Assembly (NCBI GenBank): GCA_009835515.1
Contig: VXXH01000725.1
Span: forward strand, 1-6,705
Reading direction: 5' to 3'
DNA: 6,705 nucleotides
DNA from: Candidatus Poribacteria bacterium
GTDB taxonomy: Bacteria; Poribacteria; WGA-4E; WGA-3G
The number at the start of each line of letters is the position of its first letter. The stretch's first letter is position 1. Of the stretch, positions 1-6,592 are shown one piece after another. The position numbers and the translations under genes are program-made. Under the pieces are notes generated by a model that saw only the letters and a program-made list of their open reading frames with translations, had not been told where the DNA came from and made no database searches.

Positions 1-1
1 G

Positions 2-85
2 GTTAATGAGATTGTCCGCATGCACGGTGGCGAAAAAACAGAAATAGGACTTGCACATGCGCGAGAGTTATTGTCTGAAAAATAG
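2..85 (+). CDS. 3' end of an unrecognised protein-coding gene (partial)
   Basis: A frame open from the left edge of the window ends in TAG at 83-85 and gives the last 27 residues of a protein, finishing in HARELLSEK. It looks coding because about 40% of its codons begin with G (GTT, GAG, GTC, GGT, GGC, GAA and so on), as in the neighbouring certain genes, and because the tail reads as an amphipathic helix. The gene start lies outside the window. The tail contains no motif I recognise, so no function is proposed. It runs in the same direction as the large oxidoreductase gene, which begins 86 bases later (or 170 bases later with the alternative start), so the two could be co-transcribed. The intervening hairpins argue against tight coupling. 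Confidence 0.6.
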   Translation, partial: VNEIVRMHGGEKTEIGLAHARELLSEK

Positions 86-107
86 TTTTAAATATTAGGT
101 TTCCGCT

Positions 108-132
108 CCGATTTGTCCGATGTCCAAATCGG
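108..132 (+). repeat. Inverted repeat, 8-bp stem with 9-base loop (hairpin 1)
   Basis: CCGATTTG at 108-115 is perfectly complementary to CAAATCGG at 125-132, with loop TCCGATGTC between them. It lies in the spacer after the partial gene and before the oxidoreductase gene. There is no T-run after it on either strand, so it is not a canonical intrinsic terminator. It shares bases 131-132 with the next hairpin, so the two full stems cannot form at once. It may be part of a dispersed intergenic element or an mRNA leader structure. Confidence 0.55.
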
Positions 133-149
133 GTTTCTGATGAAAACCC
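131..149 (+). repeat. Inverted repeat, 6-bp stem with 7-base loop (hairpin 2)
   Basis: GGGTTT at 131-136 pairs with AAACCC at 144-149 around the loop CTGATGA. It follows hairpin 1 directly and competes with it for G131 and G132. An A-rich stretch follows on the plus strand, so there is no U-tract for plus-strand termination. It ends 22 bases before the first possible ATG (172) of the oxidoreductase gene, so it would lie in that gene's leader if transcription starts upstream. Confidence 0.45.
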
Positions 150-171
150 AAAAACGATAGTCCAGCATGAA

Positions 172-3100
172 ATGGTTCTTACTGCGAAGCAGGGTTACGA
201 AAAGGCGATTGAAGCAACACACCCGCTTGACCGAACCGCAAGGGAAGTTAAAAATATGGACGACAGGTTTACACAAGCCAGCGGAACGCATGTTTATACG
301 GGGTGCGAGTTGTTAGTCAAAGGTGCCTTGGAGAGTGGGGTTAGTCTGCTCACAGGGTACCCGGGTTCCCCGATTGCCGAAGTATTTGATGTCCTCCAAC
401 GTAATGCGGAATTGTTGAAAAACAACGGCATCATCGCGCAGATCGCCAACAATGAAGCGTTAAGTATTGCGCGTCTCAACGGATCGCAGATGGCGGATGT
501 CCGTGCCATTGCGTTCATGAAAAGCGTCGGATTACATGTCGCCTCCGATGCCTTGGCGATTAGCAACCTTGCGGGAACAACCGGCGGGGCTGTCGTTGTC
601 GTTGGAGATGATACGTGGTCGCACAGCACACAGGTACCTGCTGACTCCCGATTTTTGGCGCGGCATGTCTATACGCCACTGATTGAACCGAGCACATTTC
701 AGGAACTTAAGGACTGGGTTAACTGTGCTTTCCAGATTTCTGCTGCAGCCGATCTCTATGTTTGTTATTTAACGACTGAAAACCAGGCGAGTGGCGGTGG
801 AAATGTTGAACTTCAGCCTAACATTTATCCTGATATTACCGAGTTGAAACGCGTTACCCTTGATACCCAACTCATTGATGCCGATAAACGGGTTGTCTTA
901 CCGCCGCATACCGCCCAGATTGAGACGGAAACGTTTCAGGAACGGCTGCCCAGGGCTCTTGAAACGGCCAGGGATCTCGGACTGAATAAAATTCAGTTTG
1001 TCGGAGATCCTTCAAGCCAAAAGCGGTATCCACTCGGATTCGTCAGTGCCGGTTTAGCACACAGCTGCCTCCTCCACGCGCTCGGAGAATTAAACTTATA
1101 CGGCGATGTCCCAGTTCTCAAACTCGGTATGACGCATCCAATTGACGCGACTATCGTCCGAGAGTTTGCTGAACAGGTTGACGAAATCTACGTCGTTGAA
1201 GAGAAACGCCCCCTCTTAGAAAACGAAATTAAAGCACTCCTTACACAAATGTACCAAGACGGTGGCATCAAGCGGTACGTAAGCGTCTGGGGCAAACAAT
1301 TCCCCGACAGTTTAGCAGGTATTCCCGCAGCCTCCGGATTAGATGCGTCTATTCTCATCCAGAAACTTATCCCGCTTTTCAAACATCGCCTTAGCACAAA
1401 CGGTACACCTGTCGATTTGGAACACCTCACCTGTGAAGAAACACTCCAAAAACAGGTATCTGAACAGCAAATTGACATCCCGCAACGAACCCCTACTTTC
1501 TGTCCGGGCTGCCCACACCGCGATTCCTCAAGTGTCTTCCTTGAAATCACGAGACAATTTATGGATACGGACTACATGAAAAAGCATCACAATTCAGTAC
1601 CGGTAGATCTTGTCTTTCACGGGGATATCGGTTGCTATTCGATGCTCAAATATGAACCGTTTCCGCGGTTGATGCACAACCTCTCCGCAATGGCGTTAGG
1701 TGGCGGGTCAGGTGCTGGTATCGACCCGTTTATTGAGAATAAACAGATCGTTTTCATGGGGGATTCAACCTTTTTCCACGGTGGGATGGCAGCGATTTCA
1801 GATTCAATTAAAAACAACCAAGATATTGCCTATATCATTTTAGATAACCAAACGACGGCAATGACTGGGCACCAACCGACGCCAGCGGGTGAACTTGACC
1901 TCCTCGGTAATCCGACGTTTGCACAGGACATTGAGCAGGTCGCTCAAGGACTCGCTGGCGATTCCGAAATAGATATTGTACGCACCAACCCAGAAGATCG
2001 GGTAAACTACAAAAAACATCTTGAAAAGACCATTCTTAAACCCGGTGTCAAAATTGTCATTGCTGATAAAGAGTGTGCGATTACTTACCACCGCCGCCTC
2101 CGTCGCGAACAACGTAAAACTATAGCCAAAGATGGTTTCCTGAAATACGAAAAGCATATCAATATCACACCTGAAGTTTGCGAATTTTGTCGGGAATGCA
2201 CCACGGCTACAGGATGTCCGGGTTTAAAAGTTGTTGATACCGATTATGGTGATAAGATTGCTATTGACCAATCAAACTGCGTCTCTGATGGCGCGTGTGC
2301 GCGGATTAAATATGCGTGTCCAGCCTTTGAAGAGGTTATCGTCACCCGTAAACGTCCACCACAAGCGCAGACGATGGCATCCGCTTACCGAGATCTCTTG
2401 AGTGATGATCCCTTACCACCGCCGCTACCCCTGACATTTGAGCGGAGTTGGAACACGTATGCTGCAGGGGTCGGTGGCATGGGGATTGGGACTATTTCCA
2501 AGGTCCTTGTGGTTGCGGGGTATTTCCAAGGCTACGATGTAACGTTTTGTGACAGGAAAGGATTGGCAATTCGCAACGGCGGGGTTTATACACATATTGC
2601 ATACATGCAACCGAGTGTTCATGCTTCTCCGATGATCCCGTATGGCAAAGCGGATCTGCTGTTAGGACTTGACATCTTAGAGGCTGTCCGTGGTATCACC
2701 CCGCGGTCGCTTTTCCGTGTCGCATCACCTGATCGTACCGTTGCTGTAGTCAATACCGCGAAAACCGAGACAATAACGACTCTCATTGGCAAAGACGATT
2801 TTGATCCAGACGCGCTTGAAGAGACACTTCAGACCCATACCAAATCCGAGGCGTATTTCGGCATTGATCTGTTTACTGCCTCTGAGCAGTTGTTCGGCAA
2901 CAAGTTGTATGCGAACATGATGCTCTTGGGTACCGCCTTCCAACGCCGATTGATACCGCTTGAACTGGAACCGCTCCAATTGGCACTCAAGCAGATGGTA
3001 CCGCATGCCGATTTAGAGACCAATATGAAAGCGTTCAATGTCGGACGGCGGCTCGCGCTTGACTCCCAACAACTCGTAGATGAGGCACCTCGCGAGTCGA

Positions 3101-3825
3101 GTTATGCCGAAATGCTCTCTGAAAAACGACAGATTCTGGAGAGAAAACGCGGCGGAAAGCGTTTGGCACAAAGGTACGCGACACTCGTCGAAAGTGCCGT
3201 GGAGACAATGGATGTCGGTTCGGACAATATTCATCGACTCCTGGCACTCTATACCTACGACCTCATCCAGTTTGAAGGCATTAACTATGCCCAGATGTAT
3301 ATTGAAAAGGTAAAACAGGTTTGTGCGAGTGATTCAGAATCATACAGCTATCGTGCTACAAAAGCTGCTATCAGATATCTTCATAAAGTGATGCTGATTA
3401 AGGACGAAGTCTATGTTGCCCATCTTCTAACAAGCGAAGAGAAATTAGAACGGGACAAGGAACTATACAAGGTTGACACCAAAAACGGCGACAGGATTAA
3501 ATATGTCCATCTGAATCGTCCGCATTTCACTGTTATGGGATTTGACTTTGAGACAGATATTGACACGCATAATTGGCAGTTAAACCTGATGAAACGGATG
3601 AAGTTTCTAAGACGGTTATTACCGGAATGGCATGCGAAAGAGAAGGCGTTCCGAGAGTGGTATATTACGCGTGTGATTGACACGTTCGCTCCAACCGATG
3701 CCGAGACTTACAATAAGCATCTCCGCGCGTTAGCATCTGTGGAGGAGGTCCGTGGCTATCGAGAGATTCGCTATCCGAAGATGGAGGCGGCGAAACAGAC
3801 CGTTGAAGAACTGCTTGGGAGATAG
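172..3825 (+). CDS. Indolepyruvate:ferredoxin oxidoreductase, single-chain IorA-IorB fusion
   Basis: A thiamine-pyrophosphate enzyme of 1217 residues, expected in the cytoplasm. Family reaction: aryl-pyruvate + CoA + 2 oxidised ferredoxin = aryl-acetyl-CoA + CO2 + 2 reduced ferredoxin. Visible parts in order: PYR-type domain, about 35-205, with GYPGSPIAEVFD at 62-73 and the probable cofactor-activating Glu95 in NNEALS; a linker domain to about 410; the TPP-binding domain, about 440-640, with CPGCPHR (444-450), GDIGCYSM (484-491), MGDSTF (529-534) and Asn559; an iron-sulfur segment with Cys 670, 673, 676, 682, 703, 709 and 716; an IorB/gamma domain, about 760-960, with GVGGMGIGT (766-774); and a C-terminal region, about 970-1217, resembling the tail domain of fused bacterial enzymes (DUF6537, from memory). 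Archaeal homologues split this into iorA and iorB. The start is unresolved. ATG172 is the first ATG, and the codons after it are G-initial rich like the rest of the gene. ATG256 (Met29) has a better ribosome site, and family similarity begins right there. Confidence 0.93.
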   Translation: MVLTAKQGYEKAIEATHPLDRTAREVKNMDDRFTQASGTHVYTGCELLVKGALESGVSLLTGYPGSPIAEVFDVLQRNAELLKNNGIIAQIANNEALSIARLNGSQMADVRAIAFMKSVGLHVASDALAISNLAGTTGGAVVVVGDDTWSHSTQVPADSRFLARHVYTPLIEPSTFQELKDWVNCAFQISAAADLYVCYLTTENQASGGGNVELQPNIYPDITELKRVTLDTQLIDADKRVVLPPHTAQIETETFQERLPRALETARDLGLNKIQFVGDPSSQKRYPLGFVSAGLAHSCLLHALGELNLYGDVPVLKLGMTHPIDATIVREFAEQVDEIYVVEEKRPLLENEIKALLTQMYQDGGIKRYVSVWGKQFPDSLAGIPAASGLDASILIQKLIPLFKHRLSTNGTPVDLEHLTCEETLQKQVSEQQIDIPQRTPTFCPGCPHRDSSSVFLEITRQFMDTDYMKKHHNSVPVDLVFHGDIGCYSMLKYEPFPRLMHNLSAMALGGGSGAGIDPFIENKQIVFMGDSTFFHGGMAAISDSIKNNQDIAYIILDNQTTAMTGHQPTPAGELDLLGNPTFAQDIEQVAQGLAGDSEIDIVRTNPEDRVNYKKHLEKTILKPGVKIVIADKECAITYHRRLRREQRKTIAKDGFLKYEKHINITPEVCEFCRECTTATGCPGLKVVDTDYGDKIAIDQSNCVSDGACARIKYACPAFEEVIVTRKRPPQAQTMASAYRDLLSDDPLPPPLPLTFERSWNTYAAGVGGMGIGTISKVLVVAGYFQGYDVTFCDRKGLAIRNGGVYTHIAYMQPSVHASPMIPYGKADLLLGLDILEAVRGITPRSLFRVASPDRTVAVVNTAKTETITTLIGKDDFDPDALEETLQTHTKSEAYFGIDLFTASEQLFGNKLYANMMLLGTAFQRRLIPLELEPLQLALKQMVPHADLETNMKAFNVGRRLALDSQQLVDEAPRESSYAEMLSEKRQILERKRGGKRLAQRYATLVESAVETMDVGSDNIHRLLALYTYDLIQFEGINYAQMYIEKVKQVCASDSESYSYRATKAAIRYLHKVMLIKDEVYVAHLLTSEEKLERDKELYKVDTKNGDRIKYVHLNRPHFTVMGFDFETDIDTHNWQLNLMKRMKFLRRLLPEWHAKEKAFREWYITRVIDTFAPTDAETYNKHLRALASVEEVRGYREIRYPKMEAAKQTVEELLGR
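241..247 (+). promoter_or_regulatory. Candidate ribosome-binding site for the internal ATG at 256
   Basis: AGGGAAG ends 8 bases before the in-frame ATG at 256-258 (Met29 of the oxidoreductase reading frame). No comparable purine-rich site precedes ATG172. If used, the protein would be 1189 residues and begin MDDRFTQ, which is where resemblance to fused bacterial homologues starts. The match to AGGAGG is imperfect, so this favours the shorter start without settling it. Confidence 0.4.
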
Positions 3826-3845
3826 CAATTGGCTATTGCCTATCA

Positions 3846-3873
3846 GTATGTGTTCCGAAAACGCGCATACTTT
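3846..3873 (+). terminator. Weak hairpin after the oxidoreductase gene, possible terminator
   Basis: GTATGTGT (3846-3853) can pair with GCGCATAC (3863-3870) in RNA, giving 8 pairs of which two are G-U, around a 9-base loop. Only TTT follows (3871-3873). It lies 21 bases after the oxidoreductase stop and before aroE. The stem is weak and the T-run short, so it may attenuate transcription or do nothing. Confidence 0.2.
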
Positions 3874-3923
3874 CATACAAGAGTCGCTGGTTAACAGTCC
3901 TTACGTTGAAAGCCATTAAAACA

Positions 3924-4778
3924 ATGCAGACACGACCCACACTGACAGGACATACTCGTATTGTCGGCGTTATTGGTGACCCCGTTGAACACAGCCGGTC
4001 GCCTCAGATGCACAATGCTGCCTTTGCCAAAGCCGGACTCGATTACGTATACGTCCCTTTTCATGTCCGCCCGAACGATTTGTCAGACGCAATCGCGGGG
4101 TTTAAAGCGACCAATGTCGTTGGCATTAACGTGACGCTTCCGCATAAACAGGCGGTCATCTCACATCTTACATCGATTTCACGGGAGGCAGAACTCATTG
4201 GAGCGGTGAACACACTCACCTTTACGGCTGACGGTATACACGGCGACAATACAGATGCCCCGGGTGTTTTGAGAGCTTTAGAGGAAAACGGAAACATGTC
4301 TGTGCCAGTAGGCGAAAATGTTGTCGTTTTAGGGGCAGGAGGCGCTGCAAGGGCAGTGGTCGTTGCGTTGGCACTCGCGGGTGTGGCTTTGATTACGATC
4401 GCTAACCGCACAGTGGAGAAAGCTATCTCCTTGGCTGAAGAGATGCGTCAAAAAACGGGTATTTCCATGCAGGGGTTGGGGTTTGCGGATCCTCAATTGC
4501 CTATTGCTGTTCGTGAGAGCATGCTCCTCATCAACACTGCGACGGTTAGTATGGACGCGACACATCCACTGTTAATTTCTGCGGATTGGCTTCAACCGCA
4601 CACTGTCGTTTACGATATCGTGTATACGCCTCCGGTGACACCGCTTATGCGAGCTGCCGCTGTGCGCGGCTGTGAAACGCTCGGTGGCATCGGTATGTTA
4701 GTGCATCAGGGGGCTATCGCTTTTGAAACGTGGACGGGTATTGCACCGTGTACAGAGATAATGCACCGAGCCCTATAA
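3924..4778 (+). CDS. aroE: Shikimate dehydrogenase (NADP+)
   Basis: Catalyses the reversible reaction 3-dehydroshikimate + NADPH = shikimate + NADP+, the fourth step of the shikimate pathway, in the cytoplasm. It has 284 residues from ATG3924, close to the usual 270-290. Substrate-domain motifs: GDPVEHSRSP (18-27) with Ser24 and Ser26; NVTLPHK (69-75) with Thr71 and the catalytic Lys75; Asn96 in GAVNT; and the catalytic Asp111 in GDNTDAPG. NADP-binding domain: GAGGAAR (137-143) and NRT (160-162), the NADP 2'-phosphate loop. The C-terminal part has YDIVYTPP (230-237) and GMLVHQGAIAFE (257-268) with Gln262. All key residues are present. ATG3924 is preferred because homologues start about 10-15 residues before the VGVIGDP strand. 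An in-frame TTG at 3906 would add six residues. Neither start has a convincing ribosome site. It follows the oxidoreductase gene in the same direction after about 100 bases, so co-transcription is possible but unproven. Confidence 0.96.
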   Translation: MQTRPTLTGHTRIVGVIGDPVEHSRSPQMHNAAFAKAGLDYVYVPFHVRPNDLSDAIAGFKATNVVGINVTLPHKQAVISHLTSISREAELIGAVNTLTFTADGIHGDNTDAPGVLRALEENGNMSVPVGENVVVLGAGGAARAVVVALALAGVALITIANRTVEKAISLAEEMRQKTGISMQGLGFADPQLPIAVRESMLLINTATVSMDATHPLLISADWLQPHTVVYDIVYTPPVTPLMRAAAVRGCETLGGIGMLVHQGAIAFETWTGIAPCTEIMHRAL

Positions 4779-4785
4779 ACATATC

Positions 4786-4798
4786 GTCCCTACGGGAC
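4786..4798 (+). repeat. Perfect 5-bp palindrome GTCCC-TAC-GGGAC
   Basis: GTCCC at 4786-4790 and GGGAC at 4794-4798 form a perfect GC-rich stem with a 3-base loop, beginning 8 bases after the aroE stop codon. No T-run follows on the plus strand, and none is seen after it reading the minus strand, so it is not a standard terminator. Its position in the short aroE-zapA gap is what one expects of a REP-like dispersed element or an mRNA-stabilising hairpin. Only one copy is in this window. Confidence 0.5.
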
Positions 4799-4826
4799 TA
4801 AAACTGATAACCCTAAAAAAAATACG

Positions 4827-4833
4827 AAAGGGG
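4827..4833 (+). promoter_or_regulatory. Candidate ribosome-binding site of the ZapA-like gene
   Basis: AAAGGGG lies 14 bases before the ATG at 4848. It is the only purine-rich anti-16S-like stretch upstream of this gene. The spacing is longer than the usual 5-10 bases, so it may act weakly. No alternative in-frame start lies nearer to it. Confidence 0.4.
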
Positions 4834-4847
4834 TCAATAACGATATA

Positions 4848-5183
4848 ATGGAACAGCAAGAACAAGATCTGAATAAACCGATTCGATTCGTTATACTCGG
4901 CACACCTTATACTATCAAACCGACCGAGGAATTAACCTCGGAAGCCATCGGTGAACTCATTGACGAGGTCAAAAGTTTAGTTGAATCCTATCTCAGGAGA
5001 GGCTTTGATGAAGCGAGGGTTCCGTTGCTCGTCGCGTTCCACATCGCTGATGAAAAACGTCGGCTTCAAGAAGAGTATGAATTGCCATTACATCGGATTG
5101 TAGAGCGACTCCAATTTGCGATTGAAGAGGATACAGAGGCAGGCGAGGTATCCTTTACGACAGAAGAGCAGACTTCCGATTGA
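4848..5183 (+). CDS. zapA: ZapA-like cell division protein
   Basis: A small cytoplasmic protein of 111 residues, within the usual ZapA size of about 90-120. ZapA binds FtsZ and promotes bundling and cross-linking of FtsZ filaments in the Z-ring. The visible layout fits: residues 12-24 (IRFVILGTPYTIK) form the N-terminal beta-hairpin with the family's V-x-I-x-G-x-x-Y pattern. Residues 30-55 form a helix (EAIGELIDEVKSLVESYL). Residues 62-97 form a long helix beginning VPLLVAFHIADEKRRLQEEYE, which matches the ALNIADEL type of coiled-coil dimerisation helix. The last 15 residues are acidic and probably disordered. The protein has no membrane segment or signal peptide. It follows aroE by 69 bases in the same direction and converges with the M48 peptidase gene. 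The identification rests on a short, divergent pattern, so another small coiled-coil protein cannot be excluded. Confidence 0.75.
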   Translation: MEQQEQDLNKPIRFVILGTPYTIKPTEELTSEAIGELIDEVKSLVESYLRRGFDEARVPLLVAFHIADEKRRLQEEYELPLHRIVERLQFAIEEDTEAGEVSFTTEEQTSD

Positions 5184-5239
5184 GGCGATTGTGGATTGTT
5201 GAACTCCAACGTCATCTGATTCAGTATCGGTTTTGCTGC

Positions 5240-6592
5240 TTAACGGAGCAACAGCAACGCGAGGATACCAAATATCGGAAGCAGGGCAATTAAGATTTTG
5301 ACTTCAAGTAGATAGTTTTTATAACGTTGAATGGCGGAATTTTGTTCTACCCACTGGTTGATAAAATCAATTCGCCGGTGGATAGATGGGTGTGTGTTGA
5401 ACATTTCAAAGAACCGTCGAATTGATTTTGGCACCGAATTCAGCACAGCAAGTTTCATCAAAGCGTTTTTAAATGCTTCAGGTTTCTTCGTGAGCGCAGC
5501 CGCATATAGATCAGCTTGATGTTCACAGCGTCTTGACAAATACCGGAAGATGAACACGAAATAGACGATTAGAAAAGTTAATGAACATAATGTTGGCAAG
5601 ATTTGTGATTCCCCGAAATATGCCACCAACGGTTCTTCAACAAGCACAAAGAAAAACAGATAACTCAATAGATAGAAGATCGAAAACAGCATATACGTCG
5701 GAATGTGTCTGTAGCGGATATGCCCAAGTTCGTGGGCAACGACGGTTTCGATCTCTTCATCTGTAAAGTATTCAAGGAGCGCGTCTGTCAGGAAAATTCG
5801 ACGGTTCCACGGAAAGGTCCCCGCGACTGCTGCATTCGCTATTAAGAGTGAACCAGTCTGCCATACGACAATATCCCGATATTTTATGCCGCTCTGTTTC
5901 GTCAACACATCTAATTTTTCCTTCAATGCTGAACCGACCGCCAGGGGTTCCGTTTTCCATAGAAACTGCATGAATAGTGGTGCAAAAATATAAGCGGACG
6001 CGATCACGGGTAGAATCAACCCTATGAGTACATAAGGGTGCTCAAGGATGAACATTTGTACTGAATATGGGAGCCAGTACACAGCATCTATGGTGGCGAG
6101 ATACGCCAACATCGGCAGCAGTGGGAAGAGTAGAAACTTGAATTGAAGCGTGGCGACCTCTCGGTAGTGCCCTTGTTGGAGCCGATTCACTTGATAGAAG
6201 GCAAGCCGGATACAGATGAGACCAATCAGAAGCGGAAGCAACGCGAATATCTGGCGCAGGTGCCTCATAGGAAAGAAGGCAAGGTGTTTATCGATCAAGG
6301 TGGGTAAATTCAGTAAGTATATATTACACAAATACGCCGCTAAACTCATACACTCAAAAACGATCATGAAGCGTCGCAAGCGATAAAGTTTCGGTAGGTT
6401 CTCTTCTTTGTCCGCAGGAAAGGTTCGCGCCACGTACGATGTCACGAAACACGTAAGGAGTACAGGGAAACCTGTTAATACAATTGTCCAAAGTACCACC
6501 TGCATATCGCTGATGTTTATGTTAGTTTGCGGCGGTTCAAAGGAAAAAAGAAAGAGTAAACCTGCGATGAGGATAATGCTTATCTGTCCCAT
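5240..6592 (-). CDS. M48-family (Ste24/HtpX-like) integral membrane zinc metallopeptidase
   Basis: A 450-residue polytopic membrane protein. M48 enzymes are zinc endopeptidases that act at the membrane on misfolded membrane proteins or, in Ste24, on prenylated substrates. The catalytic signature is HELGH at 287-291 (zinc ligands His287 and His291, general base Glu288) in VVAHELGHIRYRH. The probable third ligand is Glu357 in RRCEHQADLYAA, and the HPS motif (401-403) lies in NTHPSIHRRIDFI. Hydrophobic stretches suggest about nine membrane segments, near 3-18, 31-54, 75-95, 114-133, 152-172, 186-211, 300-318, 331-350 and 432-449. The last lies after the peptidase domain, giving a C-terminal anchor. 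The many N-terminal segments and the HPS motif place it nearer Ste24-like M48 than the shorter HtpX (about 290 residues), so htpX is not assigned. The start at 6592 is supported by AAGGA 11 bases upstream. The substrate is unknown. Confidence 0.92.
   Translation of the reverse strand: MGQISIILIAGLLFLFSFEPPQTNINISDMQVVLWTIVLTGFPVLLTCFVTSYVARTFPADKEENLPKLYRLRRFMIVFECMSLAAYLCNIYLLNLPTLIDKHLAFFPMRHLRQIFALLPLLIGLICIRLAFYQVNRLQQGHYREVATLQFKFLLFPLLPMLAYLATIDAVYWLPYSVQMFILEHPYVLIGLILPVIASAYIFAPLFMQFLWKTEPLAVGSALKEKLDVLTKQSGIKYRDIVVWQTGSLLIANAAVAGTFPWNRRIFLTDALLEYFTDEEIETVVAHELGHIRYRHIPTYMLFSIFYLLSYLFFFVLVEEPLVAYFGESQILPTLCSLTFLIVYFVFIFRYLSRRCEHQADLYAAALTKKPEAFKNALMKLAVLNSVPKSIRRFFEMFNTHPSIHRRIDFINQWVEQNSAIQRYKNYLLEVKILIALLPIFGILALLLLR

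Noticed and set aside
294..629. Minus-strand open frames inside the oxidoreductase gene, such as this 111-codon one
   Set aside because: They are antisense to a certain gene with clear domain motifs, have low-complexity or odd composition, and show no family motif.
2725..3247. Several overlapping antisense frames in the IorB-like part
   Set aside because: Multiple mutually overlapping short frames opposite a conserved coding region are what GC-balanced codon use produces by chance.
4061..4411. 116-codon minus-strand frame within aroE
   Set aside because: It lies opposite the catalytic motifs of aroE. Its Thr/Ala/Pro-rich composition reflects the sense codons, not a second protein.
4844..4849. 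TATAAT, a perfect -10 box sequence, just before the ZapA-like gene
   Set aside because: It overlaps the ATG at 4848, so a transcript from it would start inside the gene, and no TTGACA-like -35 lies 16-18 bases upstream.
5184..5239. Convergent gap between the ZapA-like and M48 genes as a bidirectional terminator
   Set aside because: The 56 bases contain no strong stem followed by a T-run in either direction.
5233..5257. TTGCTG/CAGCAA inverted repeat at the end of the M48 gene as a terminator
   Set aside because: It has a 13-base loop, lies mostly within the last M48 codons (repeated Leu/Ala codons), and has no T-run on either strand. It looks like a coding coincidence.
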